Shown: positions 60,724 to 64,000 of the stretch, in pieces | Position numbering within the stretch: position 1 is the stretch's first letter | How the letters are laid out: each line of letters begins with the position of its first letter | DNA from: Wolbachia endosymbiont (group A) of Rhinocyllus conicus | GTDB taxonomy: Bacteria > Pseudomonadota > Alphaproteobacteria > Rickettsiales > Anaplasmataceae | Direction: 5' to 3' | Assembly (NCBI RefSeq): GCF_947250775.1 | Contig: NZ_OX366349.1 | Coordinates: 496,001-560,000 of the forward strand | DNA: 64,000 nt | Program-made: the position numbers and the translations under genes | The notes under the pieces: generated by a model | Seen by the model: only the letters and a program-made list of their open reading frames with translations | The model's database searches: none | Told to the model about the DNA's origin: nothing

Positions 60724-63116
60724 TGACTAGTTCTCAAGGTTCCTCCGGTATTTTCACATACTAAATTAACTATAGCACTTGATTCTTTTTGGATCTCTTT
60801 TTCAGTTAAAGTGTGGATTGGAGAGCAGAAAGTAACTGACAATGCTATAGACATCTTATTCGGTTCTATATTGTTTCCATGGTATACGTCAAATACTAAA
60901 ACTTCTGTGATGAGCTCTGAGCTTTTTTTTACCACATTGATTATGTTACCTACTTCCACATCCTTATTTACAATAAATGCAAAATCACGTTTTACACTTT
61001 GGTATTTATAATCGATAAATTTCTTTCTACTTACAGGTAAATTTTCAATATTTTCTAGTATTACCTCAAAACCTACAACTTTTTGCTTGATGTCAAAAAG
61101 ATCTAATATATTAGGATGCAATTCCCCAAAACAACCAACTATTTTACTTCTAAAAGATAAGGTGCCTGACTTTCCTGGATGATAATATTCTTTTTCTGCT
61201 CTCTCTATCGTTAAATTATCGCAATTGACGTTAAAAAACTCCAAAGCTGCTATGCAATCAGCCTTTGCGTCAAAAACATCTACTTTCCTATCAATATTAT
61301 AATGGTTTCGCGGTAAATTATTTCCTGTTCTTATTCCACTTAAGACATGTTTAGACTGAGCTTCACCATCGTAAATCGGCCCAATTTCGAAGATTGCAAG
61401 ATCAGATACTCCATGGGCAATATTATCAGCAGTGACTTGCAATAAATTTGGCATAATACTTGGTCTCATCATATTAAAGTTATTGTTAAACGGATTATCG
61501 ATGATAAATAACTTATTCGAGTAACCAAATTTTTCAGCTGTTGATTCACTCATAAACGACCAGGTTAGCACTTCATGAAACCCTCTGTTTGTCATCAAAA
61601 TACGCAAATTGTCGTATGTACTATCTACTTCTTCAACATTATTTGGTAGTGGTTCTTCTTTTATTTTGTCATAGCCGTATATTCTTGTTACTTCTTCAAT
61701 TAGGTCAGCAGGTATAGTCACGTCCGGTCTCCAGCTTGGTACTTGTACATTCCAATTGCCTTCGGTTTTTTTATCAATACTAAACCCTAGTTTCGTTAAA
61801 ATATCGAACGTCTCATCAGGTGATACAGATACACTTCCAAACTTGTTTATATCTTGGTAATCAAGGCTTATCTTAGCATCATTCCGGCATGGTTTTTTCT
61901 GGATCCCAGTGTCAGCTACTTGGATGACAGAGGTGTATTCTTTATCTAGATTACCGGCAGACACTACGCTTGAGACTTCTCCACCACATAAATCCAAAAT
62001 CATTTTGGCTGCAAGATTGAGTCCATCAAGGGTAAATCCAGGATCGATTGAACGTGCAAATCTGTAACTAGCGTCTGTGGAGATGCTGAGCTGTCTTGAA
62101 GATTTAGTGATAGAGATTGGATCGAGCAAAGCTAATTCCAAAAAAATATTGGTGGTTTCAAGAGTACATTCACTGCACTTTCCACCTATAATTCCAGCAA
62201 CTCCATGAATATTTTTACTATCAGAATAAATGTTTATATTATTGTCCAGTAAATATTCCTTACCATTTAAAGCAAAGAAGCTTTCTCCATCATTTGCTTT
62301 TCTTATTGTAAGTTTGCCATCTACTTTGTTTGCATCAAACGCATGCATTGGACGATTAAAAGATATCATAATATAGTTAGTAATGTCAACTATTGTAGAA
62401 ATGGAGCGCATTCCTATCGATTCCAATTTATCTTTTAGCCACTTTGGGCTTTCTTGATTTTTTACATTGGCGATGTATATTCCACTAATAAAACTTTCTC
62501 CGTCAGTCACTTCAACATCGATTGGTGAATTTATGGAGCTGGTAAGTTGTGGAATGCTTAAAGTCTTTAATGTCCCAATTCCAGTTGCAGCAAGGTCGCG
62601 AGCTATTCCATAAATGCCTAAGCAATCTCCACGGTTTGGAGTAACATTTATATCAATTACAGGGTCACAATTGAAAAATTTATCCCCTACTTTATAATCA
62701 TCGGAAAGCTCGATTATTCCTTCACTTTCTTCTTGAACCAGCGCAAGTTCAGAAGCAGAGCAGAGCATCCCTTCACTTAGCACTCCTCGTATTTTTGTAG
62801 GCTTGATTGTGAAATCACTTTCTGGCAATGTGCTACCAAGAGATGCAAGCACAGTTTTCATACCTTCTCTAACATTGTTTGCTCCGCAAACTATTTGTAG
62901 AGTTTTACTTCTGTCATCTACTTTACATAATTTTAATTTATCGGCATTTGGATGAGGTGCAACTTCTAATACTTTTGCAACAATAAAACCAGCTAATTTG
63001 GTATTGTCGATCACATCTTCTACTTCTAACCCTATGTGAGTTAATTTATCGGTAATTTCTTCTAAACTAGCATTGGTTTCTAAGTGCTCTAATAACCAAG
63101 ATAATGTGAATTTCAT
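60720..63116 (-). CDS. pheT: Phenylalanyl-tRNA synthetase beta subunit
   Basis: The beta subunit of the alpha2beta2 enzyme holds the editing site and tRNA contacts. The 798-residue protein has the N-terminal tRNA-binding EMAP-like domain (PHPNADKLKLCKVDD, IVCGANNVREG), the B3/B4 editing domain (STIVDITNYIMISFNRPMHAFD, GGKCSECTLETTNIFLE), the B5 domain, a catalytic-like core (RPDVTIPADLIEEVTRIYGYD, NPFNNNFNMMRPSIMPNLL) and the C-terminal ferredoxin-like anticodon domain (YQSVKRDFAFIVNKDVEVG). A translated WPE (SVIQVADTGIQKKPCRNDAK) sits at residues about 395-413, at the border before B5. pheS is not in the window. Confidence 0.96.
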   Translation of the reverse strand: MKFTLSWLLEHLETNASLEEITDKLTHIGLEVEDVIDNTKLAGFIVAKVLEVAPHPNADKLKLCKVDDRSKTLQIVCGANNVREGMKTVLASLGSTLPESDFTIKPTKIRGVLSEGMLCSASELALVQEESEGIIELSDDYKVGDKFFNCDPVIDINVTPNRGDCLGIYGIARDLAATGIGTLKTLSIPQLTSSINSPIDVEVTDGESFISGIYIANVKNQESPKWLKDKLESIGMRSISTIVDITNYIMISFNRPMHAFDANKVDGKLTIRKANDGESFFALNGKEYLLDNNINIYSDSKNIHGVAGIIGGKCSECTLETTNIFLELALLDPISITKSSRQLSISTDASYRFARSIDPGFTLDGLNLAAKMILDLCGGEVSSVVSAGNLDKEYTSVIQVADTGIQKKPCRNDAKISLDYQDINKFGSVSVSPDETFDILTKLGFSIDKKTEGNWNVQVPSWRPDVTIPADLIEEVTRIYGYDKIKEEPLPNNVEEVDSTYDNLRILMTNRGFHEVLTWSFMSESTAEKFGYSNKLFIIDNPFNNNFNMMRPSIMPNLLQVTADNIAHGVSDLAIFEIGPIYDGEAQSKHVLSGIRTGNNLPRNHYNIDRKVDVFDAKADCIAALEFFNVNCDNLTIERAEKEYYHPGKSGTLSFRSKIVGCFGELHPNILDLFDIKQKVVGFEVILENIENLPVSRKKFIDYKYQSVKRDFAFIVNKDVEVGNIINVVKKSSELITEVLVFDVYHGNNIEPNKMSIALSVTFCSPIHTLTEKEIQKESSAIVNLVCENTGGTLRTSH
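61878..61931 (-). repeat. Translated WPE inside pheT
   Basis: On the minus strand TCTGTCATCCAAGTAGCTGAC/ACTGGGATCC encodes SVIQVADTGIQKKPCRNDA in frame between the editing domain and the B5 domain. Confidence 0.85.
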
Positions 63117-63188
63117 GAACCTTTAAAGAAATAAAAGAGTTATTGTAATATAAAATGTAGTGCTTTTAAAGCTTGTTGTAGTGGAATA

Positions 63189-63217
63189 CTTCTACATCAT
63201 AAACAATGATGTAGAAG
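63189..63217. terminator. Perfect 12-bp hairpin between pheT and a small gene
   Basis: CTTCTACATCAT, a 5-base AAACA loop and ATGATGTAGAAG form an uninterrupted stem, followed by CTTTTG on the plus strand. It lies 12 bp after the stop of the minus-strand gene at 63229 and upstream of pheT. The lack of a long U tract on the minus strand makes factor-independent termination uncertain. Confidence 0.55.
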
Positions 63218-63228
63218 CTTTTGTAACT

Positions 63229-63516
63229 TTATATCTTCTTGTAAAGAGAATCGATCTTCTCTATATCACCTTCTAAGTTTACTTCCATGAAATACTGAAG
63301 ATTAACCTTATGGTCATCATGGTGAAAATGACAAACATAGCCGCCAACGGTTAGTGGTCCTAACGTGTTATGATTTTCATCTAATACTTGACCTATCATT
63401 CCATAACTACCGGTATTCTCATCAAAATAACCGTCAGTGAATCTAATATATCCATTACCAAATTCTTGCTCTAAGTTTAAAGGATGATTAGTGTTAATAA
63501 AATCTATTTCGTTCAT
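63229..63516 (-). CDS. Hypothetical small acidic protein
   Basis: I do not recognise this 95-residue protein. It is acidic and His/Asn/Asp-rich, probably mostly beta (GYIRFTDGYFDENTGSYGMIGQVLDENHNTLGPLTVGGYVCHFHHDDHKVNLQYFMEVNL). There is no signal peptide or membrane helix. The HFHHDDH cluster could bind a metal, but that is speculation. GAGG lies 8 bases before the ATG, which supports translation. It stands alone between pheT and atpB. Confidence 0.65.
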   Translation of the reverse strand: MNEIDFINTNHPLNLEQEFGNGYIRFTDGYFDENTGSYGMIGQVLDENHNTLGPLTVGGYVCHFHHDDHKVNLQYFMEVNLEGDIEKIDSLYKKI

Positions 63517-63746
63517 AATAATACCTCACTAAAAATTAAATTATAATTAAAATAAGATGTTAAGTCAAGATATTGAATTATTTAATAAGATTAGTAAGTT
63601 TTAAAATACAGAGCTGACTGTAATTAACACTCTAATTACATATTTTGTTAATGTATCAATGTTATAATGATACAGGGCTTTATCTTAATTCTTGACTTTG
63701 TCCTATAAAATTCATACTTTATTTACTGTTTATAGTTCAGATTAAA

Positions 63747-64000
63747 ATGGCATTAAATCCACTGGAACAGTTTAAAGTATATACAATAATAGAGTTACCT
63801 AGGTTATTTGGGTATGACGTAAGCTTTACCAATTCATCTCTTTTCATGATGATTTCGGTGATATTGGTGATACTCTTTTTGCTTTTTGGAATAAAGAAGG
63901 GGTCAGTAATACCAGGATATTTGCAAGCTGCAGTTGAGTATGTATATGATTTTGTTGTTTCAATAATAGAAAGTAACACTGGAAGCAAAGGCTTGCAGCA
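63747..64000 (+). CDS. atpB: ATP synthase F0 subunit a (partial; 3' end outside window)
   Basis: The frame opens at the ATG at 63747 and runs off the right edge, giving about 84 residues. MALNPLEQFKVYTIIELPRL, then the first membrane helix (about 29-45, SSLFMMISVILVILFLLFGI), then PGYLQAAVEYVYDFVVSIIES is the N-terminal third of subunit a, which forms the proton half-channels against the c ring. The essential arginine helix is outside the window. It is normally followed by atpE and atpF genes. Confidence 0.93.
   Translation, partial: MALNPLEQFKVYTIIELPRLFGYDVSFTNSSLFMMISVILVILFLLFGIKKGSVIPGYLQAAVEYVYDFVVSIIESNTGSKGLQ

Overview
The window is AT-rich alphaproteobacterial DNA that I assign to a Wolbachia endosymbiont (Rickettsiales, Anaplasmataceae). 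The reasons are the gene set (trigger factor-clpP-clpX-lon, pyruvate phosphate dikinase, ProP-like MFS pairs, TimA/Tim44-like protein, NDUFS4-like complex I subunit), a phage-WO-type large serine recombinase, and dense palindromic repeats of the Wolbachia palindromic element (WPE) kind, several of them translated inside housekeeping genes. The strain or supergroup cannot be told from the sequence.

Layout. 1-7.7 kb: uracil-DNA glycosylase (partial), def, ftsA, map, an MFS carrier, rsmH-ftsL, an NDUFS4-like subunit, rplY-pth. 7.7-14.4 kb: an accessory island holding a promoter-bearing repeat, an IS630 remnant, an unknown gene, remnants of a gene transfer agent (GTA) operon (gp9, gp8 and a gp6 split by a 1101-bp IS630 element), WPE clusters and a lone large serine recombinase. 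14.4-19.8 kb: secB, timA, dnaQ, a SCO1-like copper chaperone, gyrB. 19.8-22.1 kb: an IS5/IS903-type element, a 326-bp MITE, tandem WPEs and a second promoter-bearing repeat. 22.2-34.2 kb: lpdA, murG, gshB, a BON lipoprotein, tRNA-Leu(TAG), tig-clpP-clpX-lon and a heme-copper-oxidase-like membrane protein. 34.2-35.3 kb: repeat island with a second MITE. 35.3-42 kb: a large coiled-coil protein, phosphomannomutase, ppdK. 42-51.1 kb: two repeat islands flanking nhaC, rluC, a second MFS carrier, aspS and ccmA. 51.2-64 kb: pdhA, hemJ, miaB, ileS, an 897-residue membrane/coiled-coil protein, pheT, a small unknown gene and the start of atpB.

How it fits together. Core genes serve division and envelope synthesis (ftsA, ftsL, rsmH, murG), translation (aspS, ileS, pheT, rplY, pth, def, map, miaB, rluC), proteostasis (tig, clpPX, lon, secB) and respiration or carbon metabolism (lpdA, pdhA, ppdK, nuo accessory, SCO1, hemJ, ccmA, atpB).

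The most unusual content is in the repeats. (1) Five repeats of about 300-440 bp in two related families (A, B) each begin with a near-consensus sigma-70 promoter (TTGACA, exactly 17 bp, TATTAT/TATCAT/TATTGT) reading into the element, share their 5' and 3' ends, carry a TGGCG/CGCCA closing stem and end in a T8 run. They look like multicopy non-coding RNA genes. (2) Three identical 326-bp MITEs share their ends with the IS5-type element, and all sit in WPEs with 9-bp target duplications. (3) The IS630 insertion in the GTA gp6 gene can be undone exactly on paper. (4) Palindromic elements are translated in frame in rsmH, ppdK, ileS (three times) and pheT, with a worn one in the uracil-DNA glycosylase gene.
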